Below are positions 23,646-30,990 of a stretch of 64,000 nucleotides of DNA, one piece after another. The stretch lies in NCBI RefSeq assembly GCF_000496075.1, contig NZ_AWXZ01000013.1, forward strand, positions 62,001-126,000. The letters run 5' to 3'. Position 1 is the first letter of the stretch; the number at the start of each line of letters is the position of its first letter. This stretch comes from Lutibaculum baratangense AMV1. GTDB lineage: Bacteria > Pseudomonadota > Alphaproteobacteria > Rhizobiales > Tepidamorphaceae. The position numbers and the translations under genes are program-made. Under the pieces are notes generated by a model. That model worked only from the letters and a program-made list of their open reading frames with translations. It did no database searches and was not told the origin of the DNA.

Positions 23646-24865
23646 ATCACCTCGATCTCGGCCTGAAGCGCACCTGCCGCCTTGATCGCCTGGAGGATCG
23701 AGATCAGGTCGCGCGGGCCGATGCCGAGCGCGTTGAGCCCGTCCACGAGCTGCTGCAGGCTGACATTGTTCGGGACGATCGCCATGCGGTTGCCCGACTC
23801 GTCGTCGACGCCGATGTCGGTCCTCGGCACGATGGCCGTCACTCCGTCGGAGAAGGGGGCGGGCTGGCTGACCTGCGGCGCCTCGGCGATCGTCACCGTC
23901 AGGTTGCCCTGCGCGACCGCGACCTCGCTCACCCGCACGTTGTGGCCCATGACGATGATGCCGGCCTGCTCGTCGATGATCACCTTGGCGACCTGGTCCG
24001 GCTCGACGCGCAGCTGCTCGATCTCCGTCAGCAGGGAGACGAGGTCGCCCGGATAGCTGCGGGGAACGGTGAGCTGGATCGTCGCAGGGTCGGTCGCGCG
24101 CGCCGTCCTGGCGCCGATGAAGGCGTTGATGGTCGCCTCGATGCGCTTCGCCGTCGTGAGGTCCGGATTTCGCAGGGCGAGGCGGAGCGAGGACTGGGCG
24201 CCGAGATGGAACTCGATCTCGCGTTCGACGAGCGCGCCATTCGCGATGCGGCCGGTGGTGGGGACGCCGCGCGTCACGCTCGCCGCCTCTCCCTGGGCGG
24301 AGAACCCGCCGATCGCCACCGGCCCCTGCGCCACGGCGTAGACCTCGCCGTCGGCGCCGAGCAGCGGCGTGACGAGCAGCGTGCCGCCCTGCAGGCTCGA
24401 GGAATCGCCGAGCGCGCTCACGTTCACGTCCATGCGCGTGCCCTGCGTGGAGAAGGCCCGGAGGTTCGCCGTCACCATGACGGCCGCGACGTTGGCCGTG
24501 CGCATGTTCGTGTCGCGGGTGTTCACGCCCAGTCGCTCCAGCATCGCCTGCAGGCTCTGTCGCGTGAACGGGGCGTTGTTCAGGCTGTCGCCCGTGCCGT
24601 CGAGGCCGACCACCAGGCCGTAGCCGATGAGCTGGTTCTCGCGCACGCCCTCGATGTCGACGAGGTCCTTGATTCGCGACAGGCTCCCCGCCGAACCGCC
24701 GAAGGAGCCCGGAACGTAGGAATAGTCCGCGCTCGCAGCCGCCGGGGTCGCAGCGAGGTCGGCGGCCACCGCGTTGGAGAGCGTCGCGAGCACGGCGAGT
24801 GACGCTGCGACGACGCGAGAGATCGCATGTCGGCGGGTCTGTCCGTTGGGTTGGTTGGCGCGCAC
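23642..24865 (-). CDS. flgI: Flagellar P-ring protein FlgI
   Basis: A periplasmic P-ring subunit of 407 residues. A signal peptide (ISRVVAASLAVLATLS, then NAVAA) is followed by family blocks RIKDLVDIEGVRENQLIGYG and VGLDGTGDSLNNAPFT, and it ends with ALGIGPRDLISILQAIKAAG. The GTG at 24865 is chosen: it gives a compact signal peptide, and a sigma-54-like promoter at 24921-24936 would put the transcript start near 24910, which rules out the in-frame ATG at 25021. It is the first gene of an overlapping three-gene operon. Confidence 0.94.
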   Translation of the reverse strand: MRANQPNGQTRRHAISRVVAASLAVLATLSNAVAADLAATPAAASADYSYVPGSFGGSAGSLSRIKDLVDIEGVRENQLIGYGLVVGLDGTGDSLNNAPFTRQSLQAMLERLGVNTRDTNMRTANVAAVMVTANLRAFSTQGTRMDVNVSALGDSSSLQGGTLLVTPLLGADGEVYAVAQGPVAIGGFSAQGEAASVTRGVPTTGRIANGALVEREIEFHLGAQSSLRLALRNPDLTTAKRIEATINAFIGARTARATDPATIQLTVPRSYPGDLVSLLTEIEQLRVEPDQVAKVIIDEQAGIIVMGHNVRVSEVAVAQGNLTVTIAEAPQVSQPAPFSDGVTAIVPRTDIGVDDESGNRMAIVPNNVSLQQLVDGLNALGIGPRDLISILQAIKAAGALQAEIEVM

Positions 24866-24920
24866 GGCTTCCGGTGTCCCCTGCAGTTCCTGCCCCTGTC
24901 GAGGCGCTTGCGGAGGATGA

Positions 24921-24936
24921 AGCGAGAAGCGTGCCA
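24921..24936 (-). promoter_or_regulatory. Sigma-54-like promoter of the flgI operon
   Basis: On the minus strand TGGCACG-CTTC-TCGCT matches TGGCACR-N4-TTGCW with one mismatch and keeps the GG/GC pair at 12 bases. The expected start is near 24910, about 45 bases before the flgI GTG. Confidence 0.6.
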
Positions 24937-25031
24937 GCTCGGAAATGCCGAGGAACAGGCCGTTCGGCGGGTGTCCGGACACCGGATGACCCTGGCCGAA
25001 CCCGCCGGCTTGGGCGAGCATTGCCGGCCGT

Positions 25032-25049
25032 CCCGGCAGAAATTGCCGG
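25032..25049. promoter_or_regulatory. ftr-like palindrome (putative FlbD site) between flgI and fliX
   Basis: CCGGCA (25033-25038) and TGCCGG (25044-25049) form a perfect 6-5-6 palindrome with spacer GAAAT. It resembles, from memory, the ftr elements bound by FlbD in Caulobacter. It lies about 95 bases upstream of the flgI sigma-54-like promoter and one base from a CtrA box. Confidence 0.55.
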
Positions 25050-25050
25050 T

Positions 25051-25065
25051 TTAACGCGTGATTAA
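25051..25065. promoter_or_regulatory. CtrA-type box upstream of fliX
   Basis: A perfect TTAA-N7-TTAA (spacer CGCGTGA), followed by C as in many CtrA sites. It lies 43 bases before the fliX start in the flgI-fliX divergent region, where Caulobacter also has CtrA control. Confidence 0.65.
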
Positions 25066-25108
25066 CCCTGTTCGGTCATATTTCGCTCACGTGTTGAAGA
25101 GCGAAGTG

Positions 25109-25510
25109 ATGCGCATCGAGGGAACATACCAGATCAGCCCGTTCGCGCCCCTGCGTGGACGGCCAGTCGCGGAAGGTGGCTTCGTCGTGACGGCGGACCG
25201 CCCCCGCGCGCAGCGCGCCGGCACCCGCAAGGCCGCCGGATTGGCGGGGATCGCGTCGCTGCTGGCGCTTCAGGGCATAGACGACGGTGATGCGCGGGAG
25301 GACGGCCTGCGTCGGGGGAACCAGGCGCTCGATCTGCTCGAGGAGCTGAAGATCGCGGTTCTTGAGGGCACTGGAGCCCCGGCACGCCTCGACCGGCTGG
25401 AGGCACTCGTCCCGGACCTCGCGGAGACGACCGGCGACGAGGGTCTCGACGGTGTGTTGGCCGAGCTCTCGCTGCGCGTCCAGGTCGAGCTCGCCAAGCG
25501 CGGTCGGTGA
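25109..25510 (+). CDS. fliX: Flagellar assembly regulator FliX
   Basis: A 133-residue regulator. In Caulobacter FliX couples early flagellar assembly to FlbD activity, and thus to sigma-54 flagellar promoters. Features are the N-terminal MRIEGTYQISPFA and the C-terminal helix GLDGVLAELSLRVQVELAKRGR. The ATG at 25109 matches the family start; an upstream ATG at 25058 overlaps the CtrA box. It is divergent from flgI, as in Caulobacter. Its partner flbD is not in the window. Confidence 0.88.
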   Translation: MRIEGTYQISPFAPLRGRPVAEGGFVVTADRPRAQRAGTRKAAGLAGIASLLALQGIDDGDAREDGLRRGNQALDLLEELKIAVLEGTGAPARLDRLEALVPDLAETTGDEGLDGVLAELSLRVQVELAKRGR

Positions 25511-25578
25511 CCGGCGGGTGGTGCAGCGGCTGCTGACGCTACGGCCGGCAGCCGTTTCCGAAATTCCTTGATAGTTTG

Positions 25579-25607
25579 TTGTATCCACCAGTCCTTCCCG
25601 CTATAAG
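25579..25607 (+). promoter_or_regulatory. Possible sigma-70-type promoter of dksA
   Basis: TTGTAT and TATAAG separated by 17 bases lie 38 bases upstream of dksA, in the only AT-leaning stretch of this gap. The -35 element is weak (three of six), so this is tentative. Confidence 0.3.
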
Positions 25608-25644
25608 AGCCGCCTAATCGACGGGTTCTCTTAGGGAAACGCCG

Positions 25645-26061
25645 ATGCTCAGCATATCGGACGAGACGTATGTTCCGAGTGAGTCCGAGCCGTTCATGGG
25701 GGATCGGCAGCGGGAGTATTTCCGCAAGAAGCTCCTCTCCTGGCGGGAGGACATCTTGCGCGAGAGTCGCGAGACGCTCCAGCAGCTGCAAAGTGAAAAC
25801 CAGAATCATCCCGATTTGGCCGATCGGGCCTCTTCCGAGACCGATCGCGCCATCGAGCTCAGGGCACGAGATCGTCAGCGCAAGCTGATCGCGAAGATCG
25901 ACGCCGCCCTGAAGCGCATCGAGGACGGCACCTACGGCTATTGCGAGGAGACGGGAGAGCCCATCGGGCTCAAGCGTCTCGATGCACGGCCGATCGCCAC
26001 CCTCTCTCTCGAGGCGCAGGAGCGCCACGAGCGTCGGGAGAGGGTGTACAGGGACGACTGA
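25645..26061 (+). CDS. dksA: RNA polymerase-binding transcription factor DksA
   Basis: A 138-residue secondary-channel factor that works with ppGpp in the stringent response. The coiled coil is visible (YFRKKLLSWREDILRESRET then LQQLQSENQNHPDLADRASS), with acidic tip and C-terminal zinc-finger region GYCEETGEPIGLKRLDARP. Only one of the four zinc cysteines remains, as known in alphaproteobacterial DksA proteins, which function with fewer cysteines. It is followed by a terminator and lies between flagellar genes, but is probably a separate transcription unit. Confidence 0.95.
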   Translation: MLSISDETYVPSESEPFMGDRQREYFRKKLLSWREDILRESRETLQQLQSENQNHPDLADRASSETDRAIELRARDRQRKLIAKIDAALKRIEDGTYGYCEETGEPIGLKRLDARPIATLSLEAQERHERRERVYRDD

Positions 26062-26098
26062 CGGCTCAAACGGAACAGGTAGATGTCTGCACTCTGAA

Positions 26099-26129
26099 GC
26101 CCCGCGAGCGATCGCGGGGCCTTTTCTTT
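26099..26129 (+). terminator. Rho-independent terminator of dksA
   Basis: Perfect nine-base-pair stem GCCCCGCGA (26099-26107) with TCGCGGGGC (26112-26120), loop GCGA, followed by CTTTTCTTTG. Confidence 0.85.
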
Positions 26130-26323
26130 GTGACTGCTCACCTTGGCTCCGGCTGTGCATCCGGTTTGAGCCGGATACGGCGTTCGCTGGGCCTCGCGTG
26201 CTGCGGCATGAGAGGTATTCCTGCACGGCTGCCAGAGCGGGAACACGTTCCGTGCCGCTGGCGCAGCGCGTCGGGACGAGAGCAATCGCACGGCCCCTCC
26301 TTGTCACCCTCGCGGTCTTTCCC

Positions 26324-26836
26324 ATGGCCACCATCAGACACGCGTCACTGCGCGACGCCGACGAACTTCCTGAGATCGAAAGAAGCTCCGGCGAGATCTA
26401 TCGCGGCGTTCCTGGCCTAGAATGGATCGCCGATGACGACGTGCAGTCGGCTGAGCTTCATCGGCGTTTGATAACCGAAGGGGTAGCTTTCGTCGCCGAA
26501 GAGGAACTCCGTGGGCGCGTTGGCTTCCTGAACGGGGAACTGGCGCCGGACGGCCTCCACATCTGGCAACTCGCGGTGCATCCGGCTTGCCAGAGGCGAG
26601 GCATCGGCCGCCGCCTCATCGAGGCCGCGGAAACTCTCGCGGCAAGCCGGGGGGCGAACGCTCTCACGCTGACGACGTTCCGGGATGTGCCCTGGAACGA
26701 GCCATACTACCGGCGTCTCGGTTTCCGAACTCTACCGGCGAGCGAGGTCGGCTCGCGGCTGCGCCTGATTCTCCAGAAGGAGAGGCAGGGCGGTCTTCCG
26801 ATGGACCGGCGTTGTGCGATGATGAAGCGCCTGTAG
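26324..26836 (+). CDS. GNAT family N-acetyltransferase
   Basis: A 170-residue acetyl-CoA-dependent acetyltransferase. The acetyl-CoA-binding motif A is HPACQRRGIGRRLIEAA (about residues 85-101), followed by the typical VPWNEPYYRRLGFR end of the fold. The ATG at 26324 was chosen because the beta strand ATIRHASLRDADEL starts there; the open frame extends upstream without a good start. The substrate (amine, antibiotic or protein) is unknown. It appears to be monocistronic, convergent with flgH. Confidence 0.92.
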   Translation: MATIRHASLRDADELPEIERSSGEIYRGVPGLEWIADDDVQSAELHRRLITEGVAFVAEEELRGRVGFLNGELAPDGLHIWQLAVHPACQRRGIGRRLIEAAETLAASRGANALTLTTFRDVPWNEPYYRRLGFRTLPASEVGSRLRLILQKERQGGLPMDRRCAMMKRL

Positions 26837-26892
26837 GCTGCCCCACCGCAGATCGATTGCCACTCCGCGTCGGGCGACCTGCCCGAGAAGCG

Positions 26893-26912
26893 CCTGCCCT
26901 TAGAAGGGCAGG
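26893..26912. repeat. Inverted repeat across the flgH stop codon
   Basis: CCTGCCCTT (26893-26901) and AAGGGCAGG (26904-26912) form a perfect nine-base palindrome with a two-base centre, and contain the flgH stop. No U-rich run follows on the minus strand, so it is at best a non-canonical terminator or mRNA-stabilising hairpin. Confidence 0.45.
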
Positions 26913-27661
26913 ATCGCCTCCAGGATCTGCTGCCCGTAGCGGGGCTGCTGGACGTCGGAGATCTGGCCGCGGCCCCCGTAGGAGATGCGCGCCTCGGCGA
27001 TCTTCGAGGAGTCGATGATGTTGCCGGCCGAGATGTCCTCCGGCCGCACGACACCGGCGACGATCAGGTCGCGCACCTCGTAGTTCACCCGGATCTCCTG
27101 CCGCCCCTCGATGACGAGGTTGCCGTTCGGAAGGACCTGCGTCACAACGGCGGCGACCCGCGTGCGGAGCTCTTCCTTGCGGTTGACGCTGCCGGCTCCG
27201 GCCGTGGTCGTGTTGGAGGACAGGTCACCGAGCACCGCACCGTCGACGATGCTCTCGTCGAGCATGCCGGTGATCGCGTTGCCGGCGGCCCCGGCGGCTC
27301 CCAGCTTCTCCCCGGCCGTCCGGCTGCGCGCGGTCTTGTTGTCGAAGACGGCCCGGTCGGTCACGAGGATCTCGACCGTGAGGATGTCACCGACCCGGGC
27401 CGCGCGCTGATCCTTGAAGAAGGCGCGCGAGCCGGCTCGCCAGAGCGAGTTCGAGTTGAAGACTGCGGGCTCCGGGGCCGGCATGGGCAGCGAGACCGGC
27501 TGGTAGCCGGGCATCGAGGTCGGGCTCGTGATCGGAGACAGGGGCGGGGCCTGGCCGATGCGCGAAAGCTGGTCGGCCGACGCGCAGGCGCCGAGCGAGG
27601 CGGTGAGGGTCGCCACGACGATGACGCGCATGCGGCGGGAATGGTGAGAACTTGTCATCAT
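26900..27661 (-). CDS. flgH: Flagellar L-ring lipoprotein FlgH
   Basis: A 253-residue outer-membrane L-ring subunit. The lipobox LTASLGAC (cysteine about residue 26) predicts lipidation. Family blocks include SLWRAGSRAFFKDQRAARVG, DILTVEILVTDRA and VVTQVLPNGNLVIEGRQEI, ending with the DISAGNIIDSSKIAEARISY segment. The second methionine (27658) has better spacing to GGAAGG than the first, so the true start may be one codon later. It is the last gene of flgF-flgG-flgA-flgH and ends within a palindrome. Confidence 0.95.
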   Translation of the reverse strand: MMTSSHHSRRMRVIVVATLTASLGACASADQLSRIGQAPPLSPITSPTSMPGYQPVSLPMPAPEPAVFNSNSLWRAGSRAFFKDQRAARVGDILTVEILVTDRAVFDNKTARSRTAGEKLGAAGAAGNAITGMLDESIVDGAVLGDLSSNTTTAGAGSVNRKEELRTRVAAVVTQVLPNGNLVIEGRQEIRVNYEVRDLIVAGVVRPEDISAGNIIDSSKIAEARISYGGRGQISDVQQPRYGQQILEAILPF

Positions 27662-27675
27662 ACCTTCCAGAAGGA

Positions 27676-28638
27676 TCAGTTGCTCGCCACGGCGTTCGCG
27701 ACGACCTGTCGGGGCGGCTGGACCACCACCTGACCGGGGCCGGAGACGACGGCCTCCACGGTGCGCTTCGACTGGCTGTTCATGACGGTGATGAGGTGGC
27801 CGCGCGCGCCGTCGCCGAGCGACCGTCCCCGCACGGTCAGGACGAGCCCGGCATTGCGGTAGATGATCGTCACGGGCTCGTTGCGGCCGACGAGGATCGG
27901 CTCCATGAGGCGGTCGGCCGGCACCGGTGCGCCCGCCCGCAAAGCCGTCCTCGCCGACATGCCGACGACGTCGGTGATCTGGCGGACGGCCCCCGCGGGC
28001 GCGGCGGAGAGCGGCATGCGCTCGAATGCGACGTCTGCCGGACTGATCGTCTCGCCGCGGCGCACCTGGCGCTGCAGGATGGGCAGGTCGACCATCTGCA
28101 GAGCCCGGCCCGTCACCTGGCGTCCGCCCGAGAGGGTCCGGCTGCCCGGGATCGTGATCCTCGCGGAGAAGCGGGTGGTGCGGGGGTCGAAGCGCAGGTC
28201 GCTCACCTCGATGGGAGAAGCGGCGTCCGCCTCGACGTGCAGGGGATCGGGATCGTCGAGCTTGATCTCCGTGTCACCGTCGGCGGCGATGCGCTCGGCG
28301 ATCGCCGACGCGACCGCCTGCTCCACCTCGTGCGCTTCGATGACGCGGCTCTCGCGCGTCACGTCGACCTTCGCGATGTCCGCCGGGTCGGTCGCGAGGC
28401 CATGGGCCGCAGCGGCGGCGATCACGCGCGAGGCGGTGACGGCGCCGGTCGTTCCGGGATCGGGTGCCTGGAACACGGCGATGTCGGCCGCTTCTCCGGC
28501 ATCGGTGAAGAGGTCGCCGAGGGTGACGAGCGGTCCGGTGACGGTGATCGCCCCGCGCAGCTGCGAGCCCGCCTCCGCGGGCGTGACCGCCGTGCCGAGG
28601 GCGATGGCGAGAGTGATGGCAGCCAGTCGGTTCATCAT
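27676..28638 (-). CDS. flgA: Flagellar P-ring assembly chaperone FlgA
   Basis: A 320-residue periplasmic chaperone for P-ring formation. It has a signal peptide (RLAAITLAIALGTAVTPAEA) and a C-terminal SAF-type domain with ARTALRAGAPVPADRLMEP and EPVTIIYRNAGLVLTVRGRS, ending in a polar tail. It is longer than enteric FlgA owing to the extra N-terminal region common in alphaproteobacteria. Two adjacent ATG codons (28638, 28635) follow GGGAAGG; the second has better spacing. It lies between flgG and flgH. Confidence 0.93.
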   Translation of the reverse strand: MMNRLAAITLAIALGTAVTPAEAGSQLRGAITVTGPLVTLGDLFTDAGEAADIAVFQAPDPGTTGAVTASRVIAAAAAHGLATDPADIAKVDVTRESRVIEAHEVEQAVASAIAERIAADGDTEIKLDDPDPLHVEADAASPIEVSDLRFDPRTTRFSARITIPGSRTLSGGRQVTGRALQMVDLPILQRQVRRGETISPADVAFERMPLSAAPAGAVRQITDVVGMSARTALRAGAPVPADRLMEPILVGRNEPVTIIYRNAGLVLTVRGRSLGDGARGHLITVMNSQSKRTVEAVVSGPGQVVVQPPRQVVANAVASN

Positions 28639-28649
28639 CTGCCTTCCCG

Positions 28650-29435
28650 TCAGCGGAGGTTGGAGGTGGCGGACAGCATCTCGTCCGCCGCGCTGACGAC
28701 CCGGGCGTTCATCTCGTACGCGCGCTGCGCCGCGATCAGGTCCGACATCTCGGCCACCGCGTTCACGTTTGCCTGCTCGAGATAGCCCTGCAGGAGAGTG
28801 CCGAAGCCCTCCTGGCCGGCATTGCCGACCTGCTCGTCGCCGCTCGCGGCGGTGGCGACGTAGAGGTTGTCGCCGAGGCCCTCGAGTCCGACCGGATTGA
28901 CGAAGCGGGCGAGGTCGATCTGGCCGAGCTCGACAGCGTCCTGCCCGTTCTGGAGGGTCGCCTGCACGGTGCCCTCGGAGTTGATGGTGAGGCTTATCGT
29001 GTTCTCGGGAATCACGATGCCGGGCTGGACCTGATAGCCGTCGACGGTGACGAGCGTGCCGTTGGCGTCGCGCTCGAAGGAGCCGTCACGCGTGTAGGCG
29101 GTCCGCCCGTCCGGGAGCTGGATGCGGAAGAAGCCGTCGCCGCGGATGGCGAGGTCGAGCTGGCTTTCCGTGCCGACGACGTCGCCCTGGCTCATCACGC
29201 GCGGCGTCGCAGCCGTCCGGACGCCGAGGCCGATCTCGAGGCCCGCCGGCACCTGGGTGCCCGTCGCCGACGTCGTGGTGCCGGGCCGCCTCAGGTCCTG
29301 GTAGAGCAGGTCCTGGAAGTCGGGCCGCTGGCGCTTGAAGCCCGTGGTGCGCATGTTGGCGATGTTGTTGGAGATCACCTCGACGTTGAGCTCCTGGGCC
29401 TTCATGCCCGTCGCGGCGATGTTGAGTGCTTTCAT
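28650..29435 (-). CDS. flgG: Flagellar distal rod protein FlgG
   Basis: A 261-residue distal rod subunit, the usual FlgG length. The N-terminal rod helix MKALNIAATGMKAQELNVEV with NNIANMRTTGFKRQRPDFQD and the C-terminal NVNAVAEMSDLIAAQRAYEM are typical, as is GDGFFRIQLPDGRTAYTRDG in the D1 domain. It lies 32 bases downstream of flgF and 11 bases before flgA, one operon. Confidence 0.96.
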   Translation of the reverse strand: MKALNIAATGMKAQELNVEVISNNIANMRTTGFKRQRPDFQDLLYQDLRRPGTTTSATGTQVPAGLEIGLGVRTAATPRVMSQGDVVGTESQLDLAIRGDGFFRIQLPDGRTAYTRDGSFERDANGTLVTVDGYQVQPGIVIPENTISLTINSEGTVQATLQNGQDAVELGQIDLARFVNPVGLEGLGDNLYVATAASGDEQVGNAGQEGFGTLLQGYLEQANVNAVAEMSDLIAAQRAYEMNARVVSAADEMLSATSNLR

Positions 29436-29467
29436 GTCCTGTGGCCTCTGCTTCGTCGCCGCTGTCG

Positions 29468-30211
29468 TCAGCTGTTGCGGGAGAGGGTGGAAAGGGTCGA
29501 ACGGCGGAGTTCGTCCGTTCTCTCGATGATCTTGGCGATGCTCTGGTAGGTCCGGTTCACGCTGACCATGTCGGTCATCTGGGTGACGCCGGAGACGTTC
29601 GAGCCCTCGAGCACGCCCTGCATGAGCCGGGGATCCTCCGCCGGCTGGGCGACGGCGTCACCGGCGGCGAAGACGTTGTCGCCCTGCGCCTTCAGGAGGC
29701 TCACGTCGTCGACGGTGACGATCGCGAGGCGTCCCTTCTCGCCGGCCGAGCTCGACACGGTGCCGTCGGCGCTGAAGGTGATGCCGCTCTCGTCCGCGGC
29801 GAAGGTGATGGGGCCGCCCTCGCTCATGACGGGGTATCCGGCCGCGGTGACGAGCTGGCCGTTCGCGTCGATCTGGAAGCCGCCGTCGCGCGTATAGGCG
29901 GGGCCGTCCGGCGTCTCCACGGTGAAGAAGCCCTGGCCCCCTATGGCCACGTCGAGCGGCGACCCGGTCTGGCGCATCGTCCCGGCGGAGTGGTCGCGGT
30001 AGCTCGCCCGGTCGACGACGTAGGAGATGATGCTGTCGGCCCGGCTCGGCGCGTTCATCTCCGCCTTCGCCATCTGGTACTCCTCGAACACCACCGATTC
30101 CCCGCGGAAGCCGGAGGTCTGGAGGTTCGCGATGTTGTTCGCGATCACGTCCATCCGCCGGCGCAGCGCCATTTGCTGCGACAGGCCGATCAGTTGGGCG
30201 TTTTCCATCAT
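29468..30211 (-). CDS. flgF: Flagellar proximal rod protein FlgF
   Basis: A 247-residue proximal rod subunit. The N-terminal helix MENAQLIGLSQQMALRRRMD with NNIANLQTSGFRGESVVFEE, the GGQGFFTVETPDGPAYTRDG block and the C-terminal NVSGVTQMTDMVSVNRTYQS identify FlgF. It heads flgF-flgG-flgA-flgH, with a good sigma-54-type promoter 63 bases upstream. The plus-strand fliL operon diverges from it. Confidence 0.95.
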   Translation of the reverse strand: MMENAQLIGLSQQMALRRRMDVIANNIANLQTSGFRGESVVFEEYQMAKAEMNAPSRADSIISYVVDRASYRDHSAGTMRQTGSPLDVAIGGQGFFTVETPDGPAYTRDGGFQIDANGQLVTAAGYPVMSEGGPITFAADESGITFSADGTVSSSAGEKGRLAIVTVDDVSLLKAQGDNVFAAGDAVAQPAEDPRLMQGVLEGSNVSGVTQMTDMVSVNRTYQSIAKIIERTDELRRSTLSTLSRNS

Positions 30212-30273
30212 CGCACCGCTCCTTCCGGTTAGCGTCCGGCCCTCCGGGGCGCACGGGGGGCTGCCAGGCGAAA

Positions 30274-30289
30274 AGCACGCGGCGTGCCA
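30274..30289 (-). promoter_or_regulatory. Sigma-54-type promoter of flgF-flgG-flgA-flgH
   Basis: On the minus strand TGGCACG-CCGC-GTGCT matches TGGCACR-N4-TTGCW with one mismatch and correct GG/GC spacing. The transcript would start near 30262, about 50 bases before flgF. Confidence 0.7.
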
Positions 30290-30362
30290 ACCAAGGAATC
30301 AAGCGGAATCAATGCGTTGCGAGGGGGAGGGGGAGGCGGCAGATTTTTCCGCCCGGCGCGGA

Positions 30363-30379
30363 CCGGCAGGACTTGCCGG
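30363..30379. promoter_or_regulatory. ftr-like palindrome (putative FlbD site) between flgF and fliL
   Basis: CCGGCA (30363-30368) and TGCCGG (30374-30379) with a five-base spacer GGACT, the same 6-5-6 geometry as at 25033. A degenerate second copy (GGTAGAAATTGCCCG) follows. It lies about 75-105 bases upstream of the flgF sigma-54 promoter. Confidence 0.55.
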
Positions 30380-30406
30380 GTAGAAATTGCCCGAAACGGC
30401 CCGTTG

Positions 30407-30421
30407 GTAACCACTCGTTAA
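30407..30421. promoter_or_regulatory. CtrA-like box upstream of fliL
   Basis: GTAA-N7-TTAA followed by CC (spacer CCACTCG), one mismatch from the CtrA consensus. It lies 84 bases before fliL and 28 bases from the ftr-like palindrome. Confidence 0.5.
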
Positions 30422-30505
30422 CCATCCCCGCCGCACCTTCCGACCGTTCCGGAGCGCGCGGGGGTTCACGCCCGCGCGGACGGCGAAGGGGACGGGGTTG
30501 ATGAC

Positions 30506-30979
30506 ATGGCGGACGTGACGGCCGGCGACAGCCCGGCGACCGAGACGGAAGGCAAGCCGGCGGGCAAGAAGAAGCGGATCATCATGGCCGTGCTCGGCCT
30601 CGCGCTCCTCGGCGCGATCGGCTTCGGCGTGACGATGTTCCTCGGGGGGGAGGAGAGGGTGGCTCCTCCACCTACGCCCATCTACATGAACCTCCCGGAG
30701 ATGACGATCAACCTCTCGACCGTCGGCGACCGGCCCTACTACCTCCGCGCCGTGATCTCGCTCGAGATGACCGACGAGGCGACGAAGCTCGCCCTCGAGC
30801 CGGTGATGCCGCGGGTGCTCGACGCCTTCCAGGTCTATATGCGCGAGCTCCGCCCGAGCGACCTCAACGGCTCCGCCGGCATCCAGCGCCTGAAGGAGGA
30901 GCTCGTCCGCCGCGTCAACCTCGCGATCTACCCCTCCGAGATCACCGGCGTCGCCTTCACAGAGCTCGTCGTCCAGTAG
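30506..30979 (+). CDS. fliL: Flagellar basal-body-associated protein FliL
   Basis: A 157-residue inner-membrane protein surrounding the motor, associated with stator function. One transmembrane helix (IIMAVLGLALLGAIGFGVTM, about residues 29-48) follows a Lys-rich cytoplasmic start. The periplasmic domain has YMNLPEMTINLSTVG and YYLRAVISLEMTDEATKLAL, ending in the canonical VAFTELVVQ. It heads fliL-fliM-DUF6468-motE; fliM starts 11 bases downstream. Confidence 0.95.
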   Translation: MADVTAGDSPATETEGKPAGKKKRIIMAVLGLALLGAIGFGVTMFLGGEERVAPPPTPIYMNLPEMTINLSTVGDRPYYLRAVISLEMTDEATKLALEPVMPRVLDAFQVYMRELRPSDLNGSAGIQRLKEELVRRVNLAIYPSEITGVAFTELVVQ

Positions 30980-30990
30980 GCCCCCGACCC

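Noticed and set aside
26158-26176. A small hairpin (ATCCGG...CCGGAT) after the dksA terminator
   Set aside because: It is short and has no T-rich tail; the strong terminator at 26099 already explains dksA termination.
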